Assembly (NCBI GenBank): GCA_050305975.1
Contig: JBNLGI010000088.1
Span: forward strand, 1-64,000
DNA length: 64,000 nt
Direction: 5' to 3'
Source of the DNA: Thiodiazotropha sp050305975
GTDB taxonomy: Bacteria; Pseudomonadota; Gammaproteobacteria; Chromatiales; Chromatiaceae
Positions 50,018 to 59,411 of this stretch are shown here, one piece after another. Positions within the stretch are counted from its first letter, which is position 1; every line of letters starts with the position of its first letter. The notes under the pieces were generated by a model that was not told the DNA's origin, did no database searches, and saw only the letters and a program-made list of their open reading frames with translations. Position numbers and translations under genes: made by a program.

Positions 50018-51097
50018 ATGAACGACCACAAACTCCATCTTCGCCGGGATCTCCGGCACTCTGCTGACCGCGGAAGACTCACTGTCTGTTCCAGCCCTTA
50101 CCTGCTCTTGGGAGCCTGCATCATGGCGGTGCTCTTTGCGGACGGCAATGCTTTTGCGCAGCAGGAGATGTTGAGTGAGCCGTTCAACGTCAGAAACCAG
50201 AATCCATTCATCATCGTCTATGGCCTCCCCGGTGCGGCGCCGACCCGTCTCTTGACCGGGGGTGAGTCGAGTCTGCAGATCCAATTCGATGTCAGCAACC
50301 ACTCGAAGGGTTCCGAGACGCCGCAAGAGCATATCGTCCTGGATGGGGAGAGCTACCGTCTGGCTATGATCTATCGTCGGGGTCTGGGTGACGGTTGGCA
50401 GGCGAGTGTGGAACTGCCCGTGATCGGACATCGTCCGGGCATCATGGACAACTTCATCGAGGGCTGGCACGACACGCTCGGGCTTTCCAACAGTGACCGG
50501 GAGCCCTGGCCCAAGAACCGACTGCTTTTCAGCTACAGCAGAAACGGCGAGATTGTGGCCGAGTTGGCGGATGGCTCGACCGGGCTGGGGGACCTGCAGC
50601 TGCAGCTTTCGAGACAGCTTATGGTGTCGGAAGCGGGGAGGCGCCTGGCCCTGCATGCGAGTCTCAAGCTGCCGACCGGCGATGCCGATCATCTGCAGGG
50701 CAGCGGCGGCACCGATTTGGCGTTCTGGTTCAGCGGCACCGCTCCGGTATTGCTCGACAAGTGGCCTGTGGGGGGCTATCTGCAGGCTGGTCTCCTGTTC
50801 CTCGGCGAAGGCGATGTGTTGCCCGAACAGCAAGAGGACCTGGTCTGGTTCGGCGGTGGCGGGATCCACTGGCGGGTTTGGCCCTGGTTGATGCTGAAAG
50901 CGCAGCTCGACGCTCACAGTTCCTTCTACGATAGCGCGTTGGATCAGCTGGGCGCGGGTTCGGTGATGCTGACCGTGGGTGGCAGCATCCCGGTCGACGG
51001 AGAGGCTGGAGCGATCGATCTGGCGATCGGTGAGAACCTGTCCACCGATACGACTCCCGATTTCATGATCAACCTCGGCTATCGCCATCGGTTCTAG
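50018..51097 (+). CDS. DUF3187-family outer-membrane protein
   Basis: The 359-residue product has an N-terminal signal region (up to about AFAQQ) and a pattern of alternating amphipathic strands ending in MINLGYRHRF, with a terminal aromatic residue, as in outer-membrane beta-barrels. The NPFIIVYGLP start, GLGDGWQASVELPVI and KLPTGDADHLQGSGGTDLAFW stretches match the DUF3187 family. It is convergent with the DUF1501-like gene and divergent from the Agl-Glt-like operon. Function unknown; it may be an envelope pore. Confidence 0.75.
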   Translation: MNDHKLHLRRDLRHSADRGRLTVCSSPYLLLGACIMAVLFADGNAFAQQEMLSEPFNVRNQNPFIIVYGLPGAAPTRLLTGGESSLQIQFDVSNHSKGSETPQEHIVLDGESYRLAMIYRRGLGDGWQASVELPVIGHRPGIMDNFIEGWHDTLGLSNSDREPWPKNRLLFSYSRNGEIVAELADGSTGLGDLQLQLSRQLMVSEAGRRLALHASLKLPTGDADHLQGSGGTDLAFWFSGTAPVLLDKWPVGGYLQAGLLFLGEGDVLPEQQEDLVWFGGGGIHWRVWPWLMLKAQLDAHSSFYDSALDQLGAGSVMLTVGGSIPVDGEAGAIDLAIGENLSTDTTPDFMINLGYRHRF

Positions 51098-51152
51098 AGC
51101 CCGATAACAGGCGCTCGAGACGGCGGCAGCCGAATCTGTTCCCGGTCGCGCT

Positions 51153-52724
51153 CTAGATGATCTGATTGAACACCGTCAGGCTGTCCAGTATGGCGCTGTT
51201 CCCCAGACTGGTGCCGAACAGGGTGGTGAAGCGATTCTGTTCGCCATGCAGGGCCAGGTAGTTGAGCGCCACCGTCTGCACCAGCAGGTTGACGTTGTTG
51301 GCTGCTGGACTGGAGGCGTTGTTGACCGAACCGTCGGCGCTGTAGGAGCCGATCTGCTGACGCAGGATGTCGTCGTTGATCAGGGTCGGCACACCGCCCG
51401 GATTGTAGACCAGGAAGAAGGAGGCGGCGGTCGACTGGTTGTCGCCGGTCCAGACGCCCTTGCCGCGGCCATCGACCGAGTTGTCGACGGTGCCGTTACT
51501 GGAGACCGAGCCGTCGCTGAAGACATAGAGCATCAGCGGCTGGTTTCTGCGTGCCGCGTACTCCAGGCAGGCGCCCATGCAGCGGCCGGCGCGCAGATCG
51601 CGCAGCTCGCCGACGGCACGGTCGCCGGTGTGATAGTCGTAACCGCCCATGCTGATGGTGCCGGCCCCGGCATAGCCGTTGATCACCAGCTTCATCACCG
51701 AGGCGGTCTTGCGGAATTCGGAGTCGCCGTCGAACTCGGCCTGGCTGAAGATGCCGGTCGGACCGACGATGTCGGGATCCTGAGTGACATCGAGCTCGGC
51801 CGGATCGCCATAGCGGTCGACCAGGTCGGCGCTCTTCACATAGCCGCAGCGCACCAGCTCCTTGATCACCGCGTCGGTGGTGATGCCGGTGTCGACGCTG
51901 GCCAGCTTCATGTCGGAGATGCGCTGGATCGATTCCATCACCGCCACCGCATCGGACTGGTTGAGCAGTCCCACCAGCTTGCCGGTATCGACCAGTCCGG
52001 AGACGTCGCTGGGACGGTCGATCTTGGTCGGGCGCACGGTCGGGTCGATCATGTCCGCGGGTGCCATCGAGTTGCCGCCGGAATCTGAGCTTTGCGAACC
52101 GATCAGGGTCAACAGCTCACCGTCGGCGCCGCAGCGGTTGATGGCGTACATCGGGTTGTGCGGATTGTTGCCGGTGTCGTTCTCGGAACGCGCCGGGATC
52201 ACCGCGCCGTTGGTCAGTGCCCAGTTGGCGGCGCCGAACCGCTCCTTGATGCCTCTGAGAAAGGCGCTGTCGGAGTGGAAGGCCAGACCCAGGTCCATAT
52301 CGATGAAGTCGCTCAGTCCGCTGGTGGGATTGATGATGGGGGGGATCATGTCGCCCGGCAGCCCGAGACGGCTGTAGCCGGCGGTGGTGAGAAAATCGAG
52401 CTGCCCTCCTGCCTGACCCACCAGCACGTTGGAACCGGCGATATTGGCGCCGCCCGCCAGATCGAAACAGATGAACGGCACTTTGCCGCCGCCCAGGGTG
52501 TTGAGGTCACAGCGATCGGCCGCCTTCAGTGCCTCCAGATCGGGCGAAAGGGCTGCATAGGCCTGGCGTGGATTGGCGAAGAGGCCGAACAGGGAGGGGG
52601 CGGTGACCATGGCCGCACCTTTGAGCAGGCCCTGACGGACAAAATCACGACGGGTCACCGGCCGGGGGTGGTCCGGGTGGAGCAGCGGGGCGTCCGGCGA
52701 GAGATCTTTCACTTTTCTGCGCAT
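51153..52724 (-). CDS. Tat-exported DUF1501-like protein
   Basis: The 523-residue protein has a Tat signal (VTRRDFVRQGLLKG) followed by a DUF1501-like, sulfatase-related fold. Visible motifs are ICFDLAGGANIAGSNVLVGQAGG, MGGYDYHTGDRAVGE and LMLYVFSDGSVSSNG. Such proteins commonly accompany CxxCH cytochromes of DUF1549/1553/1592 type, notably in Planctomycetes. ATG 52724 gives the twin-arginine motif at the usual distance. It lies 20 nt after the LamG/cytochrome gene in the minus-strand operon. Export of a folded, perhaps metal-containing, protein is inferred. Confidence 0.78.
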   Translation of the reverse strand: MRRKVKDLSPDAPLLHPDHPRPVTRRDFVRQGLLKGAAMVTAPSLFGLFANPRQAYAALSPDLEALKAADRCDLNTLGGGKVPFICFDLAGGANIAGSNVLVGQAGGQLDFLTTAGYSRLGLPGDMIPPIINPTSGLSDFIDMDLGLAFHSDSAFLRGIKERFGAANWALTNGAVIPARSENDTGNNPHNPMYAINRCGADGELLTLIGSQSSDSGGNSMAPADMIDPTVRPTKIDRPSDVSGLVDTGKLVGLLNQSDAVAVMESIQRISDMKLASVDTGITTDAVIKELVRCGYVKSADLVDRYGDPAELDVTQDPDIVGPTGIFSQAEFDGDSEFRKTASVMKLVINGYAGAGTISMGGYDYHTGDRAVGELRDLRAGRCMGACLEYAARRNQPLMLYVFSDGSVSSNGTVDNSVDGRGKGVWTGDNQSTAASFFLVYNPGGVPTLINDDILRQQIGSYSADGSVNNASSPAANNVNLLVQTVALNYLALHGEQNRFTTLFGTSLGNSAILDSLTVFNQII

Positions 52725-52744
52725 GTTCAATCTTCCGTTGTGAG

Positions 52745-55237
52745 CTATTGCAACAGCAGTGCGGCACTGCCCAGGACCGAGGCGCATGCCGCCTTGGTGA
52801 CCACGTAGGTACGATCCGCATCACAGCTCGTTCCGCAGCGGGCCAGACCCTGTGGCCTGTCGGGGTCGGTGGTATTCGTCAACAGCAACATCAGTTCGTT
52901 GCGTACATCCGCCGGCAGTGGCTGGGTTGTGAGATTCTGTCCCAGGAAGCGATCGATGATGGTATCCACCACTTGGCTCTGCCAGGTCGCATCGGGGATG
53001 CCGTTGGCATTGGCAGTGAAGTCGAAGCCGGGGAAGAAGCCGCTGCGCAGGGTGGAATCATCCACCAGCTCGCTGCAGTATTCGATGGCGAGCTGGGATA
53101 CGGCAACCTGATGGGAGGAGAGGAAACCGTTGATGTTCGCCACCGAGGGCAGCTGCTGCTTGACGATGTTGTAGGTGGTGCTCACGGCGCTGTTGGTGCG
53201 TGGGACACCGGTCAGTGTCGACATGCTGGCGTCGATCTCTTCGAAGGTGCGCAGGCCGACGCGCGAGGCGGGGTCACTGTCAGCCGGGGTGGCCGGCACC
53301 GGAACCGCCGGTTCGGTATAGACATTGACGTTGCTGCCCAGACGTTCGAAGGTGAGGAAGAACTGATCGTTGTCAGCTCCCTTCTCCAGCGGGATGGTGG
53401 TGCCGATGTTAGACAGGGACTGACCGTTGGCCGTGTAATCGGCATCGTTGAGGGTGATGGCCAGTTCGGTATAGGCCTGACCCATGGCGGCCTCCTTGCC
53501 ATTGATGCCGATACGCATACCCTCCAGCGGAATGGAGCCCGGGGTGACGCTTTGGTCGAGGCTGATGAAACGGGGATCCCGGAACATGTAGCTGTAGTTG
53601 TCGAACTGGCTCACTTCGAACATGACGTAGCTTTGCGCCAATCCGACCAGGTTGCTGACGTTGAACAGCAGGAAGTATTTCTCACCCACGCCGGCGGCGA
53701 AGTTCTGCTGGATCTGGCTCTCGGTAAGGGAGCGGTTGTGGATCGCCAGCAGGCGGATCTTGCCTTCCCAGGGGTAGGCGTTGGAGGCCTCGCTGCCGAG
53801 CACCAGCGCGTAGCTGTCGTCCCAGTCGCTGAGGGTGCCGGGGGCGGTCTCGTCGACGTCGTCGGTGAAAACGCCGTTGACATAGATGCGGCGGCCGTTG
53901 GTGGGATCGAAAGTGATCACCACGTGCTGTTCGGAAGCCTGCAGGTCCTCGTCCGCCGTGATATGGGCCGGTTCGCCGTTACCGTCGGTGGTGCTGGAGC
54001 GATGCAGGAAATCGTATCGGTACATCGTCTGTCCGAGGGTGAAATTGCGCACGTCTTCGCCGGCGGAGTAGCTGATGATGCGGGCCGGCCCCTCCTGGGT
54101 GACGTTGGCGGGTACCACCCAGGCTTCAACGGAGTACTCGCCGGTGGCCTGAATCAGCTGTGTCAGTTTGCTGCTGTCGCCGGTAGTGCCCTGAGCCTTG
54201 CCGCCGCCGCTGCCGAACTGGACGCCCCAGCCCTCGACCCAGGAGACGTTGCCGGAAAAGTTCAAATTGATCGCCGGATCGACGCCACTGGTGTCGTAGG
54301 CGATGTTGCCGCTGCCGGTCTTGAACTCGTAGAGGGCGATGAGATCGGTCTCATGACGGCTGCCACCACTGGCGACGACACCTTCGGGCAGGGAGAGCGC
54401 ACGACTCACCACCAGCGCAGGATCGATCGGGGTGGGCAGAATGCCGTCGGCCATCTGGGTGATCGCCGTTTCCATTTCGGCGGCGTTGCTGGGGCAGTCG
54501 TCCCAACAGTTGTGCAGTTCGAGTAATCGCTGCACCAGACGGGAGTTGGAAGGTGTATCGAGATCGATGGCATTTCTTACCGCCGCGTAGGCTACATCAG
54601 GGTCGCTATCGGCAAAATAGGGGGATTGCGGCGAGACGGCGGTCTCGATATGACAATTCACACAGTATGTCGTGAGCAGTGGGTGCACATAGGTCGCAAA
54701 CAGGGTGGAGTCTTCGGGGAACTGCTTGCTCTCGCCGACCACGTGATCGACCGGGGCCTCGAGTTGGATCTCGCGTCCGGTGGTCGCGCCGGTACCGACC
54801 CAGGCTTCGATATAGTTGGTGATGATGGCGGCGCAGGCGCTGTCGCTCGCCTCCCAGCAATTGTGGCCGTTTCCGACCTTGATCACCAGTGGCGACTCAT
54901 CGGGCTGCGCCCGGTTGATGTAGGGGTTGACCGCCTCGTAGGCGAGATTGACGTCATCCTCGCGGACGAACAGGGGGGCCTGGCCGCCCGTGTTGTGGCA
55001 GGCGCCGCAACGATTCTCCGCGCGCAACGGCTCCCATAGGCTGATGCGGAAATTCTGAATGTCGTCCGTCCTGGCGGCGGGGCCGCTGTAGGTGCTGCTG
55101 GTAACGCTCACCGGCGGCTGACTTTCAGTGCTCACCCCGTCCTGGCAACCCTGCAGCGCCAGGCCGAAAAAGGATGCAATGCTGAGTGTGATGAGCCTGC
55201 TCGCCCATCCGTGAGTGTTAATCTTCCGTTTCTGCAT
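52745..55237 (-). CDS. Lipoprotein with two CxxCH motifs and a LamG domain
   Basis: The 830-residue product has a lipobox (GLALQGC) and two haem-binding motifs, C77GAC80H81 and C192VNC195H196, in an N-terminal cytochrome-like part. A LamG/concanavalin-like domain (about 305-510) follows, marked by EYSVEAWVVPANV, RIYVNGVFTDDVDE and GKIRLLAIHNRSLTESQI. The C-terminus has many conserved-looking loops and ends in a cysteine-containing segment. ATG 55237 (MQKRKINTHG) is preferred over the longer frame. This layout resembles planctomycete-type DUF1553 proteins. It starts 25 nt after the other cytochrome-like gene. Confidence 0.8.
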   Translation of the reverse strand: MQKRKINTHGWASRLITLSIASFFGLALQGCQDGVSTESQPPVSVTSSTYSGPAARTDDIQNFRISLWEPLRAENRCGACHNTGGQAPLFVREDDVNLAYEAVNPYINRAQPDESPLVIKVGNGHNCWEASDSACAAIITNYIEAWVGTGATTGREIQLEAPVDHVVGESKQFPEDSTLFATYVHPLLTTYCVNCHIETAVSPQSPYFADSDPDVAYAAVRNAIDLDTPSNSRLVQRLLELHNCWDDCPSNAAEMETAITQMADGILPTPIDPALVVSRALSLPEGVVASGGSRHETDLIALYEFKTGSGNIAYDTSGVDPAINLNFSGNVSWVEGWGVQFGSGGGKAQGTTGDSSKLTQLIQATGEYSVEAWVVPANVTQEGPARIISYSAGEDVRNFTLGQTMYRYDFLHRSSTTDGNGEPAHITADEDLQASEQHVVITFDPTNGRRIYVNGVFTDDVDETAPGTLSDWDDSYALVLGSEASNAYPWEGKIRLLAIHNRSLTESQIQQNFAAGVGEKYFLLFNVSNLVGLAQSYVMFEVSQFDNYSYMFRDPRFISLDQSVTPGSIPLEGMRIGINGKEAAMGQAYTELAITLNDADYTANGQSLSNIGTTIPLEKGADNDQFFLTFERLGSNVNVYTEPAVPVPATPADSDPASRVGLRTFEEIDASMSTLTGVPRTNSAVSTTYNIVKQQLPSVANINGFLSSHQVAVSQLAIEYCSELVDDSTLRSGFFPGFDFTANANGIPDATWQSQVVDTIIDRFLGQNLTTQPLPADVRNELMLLLTNTTDPDRPQGLARCGTSCDADRTYVVTKAACASVLGSAALLLQ

Positions 55238-55262
55238 GATCACTCTCTTGGCTGGTGGCAGC

Positions 55263-56498
55263 TCATGGCCCTGCACAATAGACGGCCGATTCGGCGAAGA
55301 CCTGCTTCATGTTGTAGCCGTTGCTCTTGAAGTTGGTCGTCATAGCATCGATCTGAGTGCGGTCGGCGCTATCTTCGGGGGAACGCAGACAGACGGCCTC
55401 GAAGGCCTTGGTTACCTGACACTCGGCAAAGGCCTGGCTGTTGGCCAGCTCGACCCCCATCGATTTGGCGCCGTTGCCCCGATCGGGCAGGCTGGTATTC
55501 CAGCCCAGCACGGAGTTGGAGCCAGCGCGCCAATAGTTGATCCAGCTGTCGTCGAAGGTGGCGTAGCCGTCCTTGAAGTTGTTGCTGTTGATCAGGTATT
55601 TCGGTTGCACGACGCCGGGAACGTAGGCCGCAGAGCCGGGCCCGATGTAGTTCAGCTGGCCGCCTTCCATGTCATCTTCCGGATAGTCGTAATCGAAGTA
55701 GGCGTAGGCCTCGGCAAGCGGCTCCATGCCGGCGTGACAGCCGAGGCAGTTGTTGAACCAGACACGGCTGTCGCCGCCCGGACTGCGTGACGCATCCTGC
55801 CGTACGCGATCGGCGGGGCGGGTGGGATCCTTGATCATCTCCAGCTCGCGGCAGAGATGGTTCAGCATGGTGAAGCTGAACATGGCGCGATTGGTTCCGT
55901 CGATGAAGAAGGCGCGGGCCGCCGCGCGGGTCGTGATGACGCCGGCCGTGGCTTGGGCGGGCAGGCCGGTGACGCTGGATTGGGTTCTCTGTACCAGCAC
56001 GTCTTTCAGATTTGCGTCCTGGTTCTCCAGCGTTTCGTAGTGTGTATTGTTGCTGTTGGAGAAGTTGGACAGATTCGGGCCGGTATAGATGATGTCGGCG
56101 GAGAGCACCTCTCTGAAATCGATCTCATCGCGTACCATGCCGATGACGGTGGCGGTGTAGTCGTTCAACGGCGCGAACACCGTCTTCTCTTCATTGGTCC
56201 AGGGTGTGACCCAGTTCTTCAGGGTCACGTTGTAGAAGTCGGGATGCTCGATGGCCAGCATGGCCGCTCCCAGGGAGTCGCCGCCGTTGATCAGCGTCTC
56301 CATCTCCTGCAGTGTGGTCGCGGTTGGGGGGACGCCGGCCAGACGATCGTGCATGCGCTTGGCCTGTTCCCGGGGACCGGCGATGGTGGAGCTGCATGTC
56401 ACCAAGAGGATCGGCAATATCAGGCCGATGGCGGTTCGTTTGCTCGAGCTTCGTGCTTGGTGCTTCATTCCTGACATGCCAGATTGCCTCTGTTCCAT
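55263..56498 (-). CDS. Exported single-CxxCH protein (DUF1588/1585-like)
   Basis: The 411-residue product (ATG 56498, after AAGGAAAGG) has an N-terminal hydrophobic segment (AIGLILPILLVTCSS) and one haem motif C251LGC254H255AGMEPLAEAYAYFD. The stretch CxxCHxxMxPLxxAxxxFD resembles the DUF1588 motif of planctomycete cytochromes, and the end VFAESAVYCAGP resembles DUF1585. Longer starts up to 56636 add no signal. It is the first gene of the minus-strand arm, divergent from the HzsA-like gene with 273 bp between. It is likely a periplasmic or envelope cytochrome. Confidence 0.75.
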   Translation of the reverse strand: MEQRQSGMSGMKHQARSSSKRTAIGLILPILLVTCSSTIAGPREQAKRMHDRLAGVPPTATTLQEMETLINGGDSLGAAMLAIEHPDFYNVTLKNWVTPWTNEEKTVFAPLNDYTATVIGMVRDEIDFREVLSADIIYTGPNLSNFSNSNNTHYETLENQDANLKDVLVQRTQSSVTGLPAQATAGVITTRAAARAFFIDGTNRAMFSFTMLNHLCRELEMIKDPTRPADRVRQDASRSPGGDSRVWFNNCLGCHAGMEPLAEAYAYFDYDYPEDDMEGGQLNYIGPGSAAYVPGVVQPKYLINSNNFKDGYATFDDSWINYWRAGSNSVLGWNTSLPDRGNGAKSMGVELANSQAFAECQVTKAFEAVCLRSPEDSADRTQIDAMTTNFKSNGYNMKQVFAESAVYCAGP

Positions 56499-56771
56499 GT
56501 TGGGTGCCTTTCCTTGACCTAGTCTGTGTGACTGAGTGGTCAGAATCTTCTTGCTTAAGTGCTTTCTATATGACGCTGATCTATTGTCAACCAAATTGCG
56601 TCTAAAAGTGATGGCCGTCTTCTGTTCTTGTGACATATCGCACTGATTGCGCAGTTTCTTGGCGTAGACTTTACAACTCTATGATTTAGTTGATGTTAAT
56701 GTGAATTAAATTCGTCACCTGGTGTTACGCTGCATATTTGTGCGGACGCCATCTGAAGGAACCAGAGATTT

Positions 56772-59408
56772 ATGTACAGCGTCCATCGTCGCATTGTTTT
56801 GAGTTGTTCGGTTTTTATCCTGGCACTGCTCGTGTTGGCGGGTTGCGGATCAGAGAGCCAGCAGCCCGACCCGGTTGTGGTAGATAAGCCGATCGCCTAT
56901 GTGAAACGACCGGTCACGGAGACCACCACTACCGATATCCGTGTCAGTCAGGCTTTTGAAGCGGGTGGTGACCTCTATCTGCGAGACCGGGCATCCCCCA
57001 GCGCATCCGAATACAACATCACCGGCTCCGTGACGGGCGGAGCGGGCGATGTGCGGGATGTCTCAGTCTCCTTCGACGGCAGAAAGCTGCTCTTCTCGTT
57101 GCGCATGCCGCTGCTCGAAGGCGTCGATCCGGAAGATCAGCCGACCTGGAATATCTGGGAGTACGATATCGACGAAGGTCGCCTGCAGCGTGTGATACCC
57201 TCGGATACCACGGCAGAGGACGGCCACGACCGTTTCCCCCATTTTCTGCCCGATGGACGCATTGTCTTCTCCTCCACGCGCCAGCGCCAGGCAAAGGCCC
57301 GTCTGCTGGATGAGAGCAAGCCCCAATACCTGGCCATGGAACAATCGGTGGACGAGCCGGCCATGGTGCTGCACGTGATGAATGAGGACGGCAGCAATAT
57401 CAAACAGATTTCTTTCAACCGGGCCCACGACTTCTACCCCAGCGTGCTGGACAGCGGTCAGGTCGTCTTCAGTCGCTGGGACAACGCGGACGGCAACAAC
57501 GCCATACAGTTCTACCGCATGAATCCCGACGGTACCGGGCTCGAACTGCTCTATGGTCTCAACAGTCACGACACGGGAACCGGGGGCAGCACCATACAGT
57601 TCATGCGCCCGATCGAGATGCCGGACGGTGAGCTGCTGAGTCTGCTCATGCCGTTCGACGGCACCGACGGTGGCGGCGCGATTGTGCGCATCGATACGCC
57701 AACCTACGTGGACAACACCCAGCCCACCTGGCAGAACACCGGCCTCACCGGCCCGGCCCAGCAAGCGGCCACGGTGCATGAGGTGACCACCGATGGCACG
57801 CCGTCCCTGGGCGGTCGCCTGAGCAGCGCCTTCCCGCTTTATGACGGGACCAACCGCATGCTGATCAGCTGGAGTCAGTGCCGCTTGCTGGAAGGCACCA
57901 CCATCGTTCCCTGCACCGATGAGCGTCTTGCCGATCCCCTCGCGATCGAGGCGCCGCCCCTCTACGGCATCTTCATCTACAACATCAACGATCAGACCCA
58001 ATTGCCGATCGTCGCGCCCCAGGAAGGGGTCGTCTTTACCGACGTGGTGGCCGCGGACGCCCGCGCGCTGCCTACCATCATCTACGACAAGGAGACCACC
58101 GGCGAACTCGATCCCACTCTGGTCTCGGAACAGGTGGGACTACTGCACATCCGCAGCATCTATGACATGGACGGTCTCGATATCGCCGTGCCGGACATCG
58201 CCACGGTGGCCGATCCGGGCCAGACGCTGGCCTCCGATCGGCAACCGCGCTTTCTGCGCCTGCTCAAGCAGGTCACCATTCCCGACCGGGACGTGCTCGA
58301 TTTTCCGGCCTCCGCCTACGGCATCACCCGTCGCTTCGGGATGCGGGAGATCATCGGATATGCGCCGATCGAACCGGATGGTTCGGTTCAGGTCGAGGTG
58401 CCGGCCAATGTGCCGGTGAGCTTCGAGGTGCTCGATGCCGAGGGCCGTAAGATCGCCAACAATCATCCCTTCTGGCTGCAGTTCAGACCGGGTGAGGTGG
58501 TCGAGTGCAGCGGCTGCCACGATCCGGCGAGCCCGCTGCCGCACGGGCGCCTGAGCGGGGCTCCGCCGAGCGTCTATGCCGGCGCGCCTGGATCCGGCGC
58601 GCTCTTTCCCAATACCGATTCGGCCATGTGGACAGATCTCCCCGGCGAAACCATGGCGCAGACCCGCAACCGTCTGGATTGCAGCGGTGATTGCAGTCCG
58701 ACCATGGATATCCTCTTCACCGATGTCTGGACGGATGCGATGGTACGCACACCGGACCCGGATATCAGCTATCGCTACGACGATCTGACTACCACACAAC
58801 CGATGAGCGACACGACCTGCGACAGCACCTGGCATGGCCTCTGCCGCTCGATCATTCACTACGAGCAGCACATCCATCCCCTGTGGAGCGTCAATCGCCA
58901 GGTGACGGACGGTATGGGTACCGTGATCGAGGATCACACCTGTATCGCCTGCCACACCGATGACGATGCCGGCGTCGACAAGGTGCCGGACGCCCAGCTC
59001 AACCTGACCGACGCTGCCGACGAAAACGTGCCGGGTCACCAGGCCGCCTATCATGAGTTGCTGGATCAGACCTTTGTCCAGGTGCTCAACACCGACGGAG
59101 TGCTCGAATACCTCTATGTGCCGCAGACGGATGCGGACGGCAACCAGCTCTACCAGACCGACGGGGATGGCAATCTCATACTCGATGGCGACGGCAACCC
59201 CATCCCACTGCCGGATGTGCGCGTAGCCGTCTCCGGAGGACCCTCCATGGTCGCCGGCAACGCCTCGGCCGGGCGGTTCCTCGGCAAGTTCGATGCGGGG
59301 GGGACGCATGAGGGTTATCTCACCGATGCGGAGAAAAAGTTGATTGCGGAGTGGCTCGATATCGGCGCGCAGTACTACAATAACCCCTTTGACGTGCCTC
59401 TGGACTGA
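56772..59408 (+). CDS. Hydrazine-synthase-alpha-like two-haem lipoprotein
   Basis: The 878-residue lipoprotein (lipobox VLAGC) has a beta-propeller with PD40-type blades (VSVSFDGRKLLFSLR, FPHFLPDGRIVFSST, YPSVLDSGQVVFSRW) and two haem motifs, C579SGC582H583 and C724IAC727H728. This order resembles HzsA, the alpha subunit of anammox hydrazine synthase, which has a propeller and two c-type haems. Beta and gamma subunit genes are absent, so hydrazine synthesis is not implied. AAGGAA precedes ATG 56772. It heads the plus-strand arm and is probably an envelope redox protein. Confidence 0.8.
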   Translation: MYSVHRRIVLSCSVFILALLVLAGCGSESQQPDPVVVDKPIAYVKRPVTETTTTDIRVSQAFEAGGDLYLRDRASPSASEYNITGSVTGGAGDVRDVSVSFDGRKLLFSLRMPLLEGVDPEDQPTWNIWEYDIDEGRLQRVIPSDTTAEDGHDRFPHFLPDGRIVFSSTRQRQAKARLLDESKPQYLAMEQSVDEPAMVLHVMNEDGSNIKQISFNRAHDFYPSVLDSGQVVFSRWDNADGNNAIQFYRMNPDGTGLELLYGLNSHDTGTGGSTIQFMRPIEMPDGELLSLLMPFDGTDGGGAIVRIDTPTYVDNTQPTWQNTGLTGPAQQAATVHEVTTDGTPSLGGRLSSAFPLYDGTNRMLISWSQCRLLEGTTIVPCTDERLADPLAIEAPPLYGIFIYNINDQTQLPIVAPQEGVVFTDVVAADARALPTIIYDKETTGELDPTLVSEQVGLLHIRSIYDMDGLDIAVPDIATVADPGQTLASDRQPRFLRLLKQVTIPDRDVLDFPASAYGITRRFGMREIIGYAPIEPDGSVQVEVPANVPVSFEVLDAEGRKIANNHPFWLQFRPGEVVECSGCHDPASPLPHGRLSGAPPSVYAGAPGSGALFPNTDSAMWTDLPGETMAQTRNRLDCSGDCSPTMDILFTDVWTDAMVRTPDPDISYRYDDLTTTQPMSDTTCDSTWHGLCRSIIHYEQHIHPLWSVNRQVTDGMGTVIEDHTCIACHTDDDAGVDKVPDAQLNLTDAADENVPGHQAAYHELLDQTFVQVLNTDGVLEYLYVPQTDADGNQLYQTDGDGNLILDGDGNPIPLPDVRVAVSGGPSMVAGNASAGRFLGKFDAGGTHEGYLTDAEKKLIAEWLDIGAQYYNNPFDVPLD

Positions 59409-59411
59409 CGT

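Noticed and set aside
52748..54526. A 592-codon plus-strand frame opposite the LamG/cytochrome gene.
   Set aside because: It is antisense to a protein with haem motifs, a lipobox and a LamG domain; the composition is that of a shadow frame.
56772..59408. Annotation as true hydrazine synthase alpha subunit.
   Set aside because: Beta and gamma subunit genes are absent and the setting is not an anammox locus; only family-level similarity is claimed.
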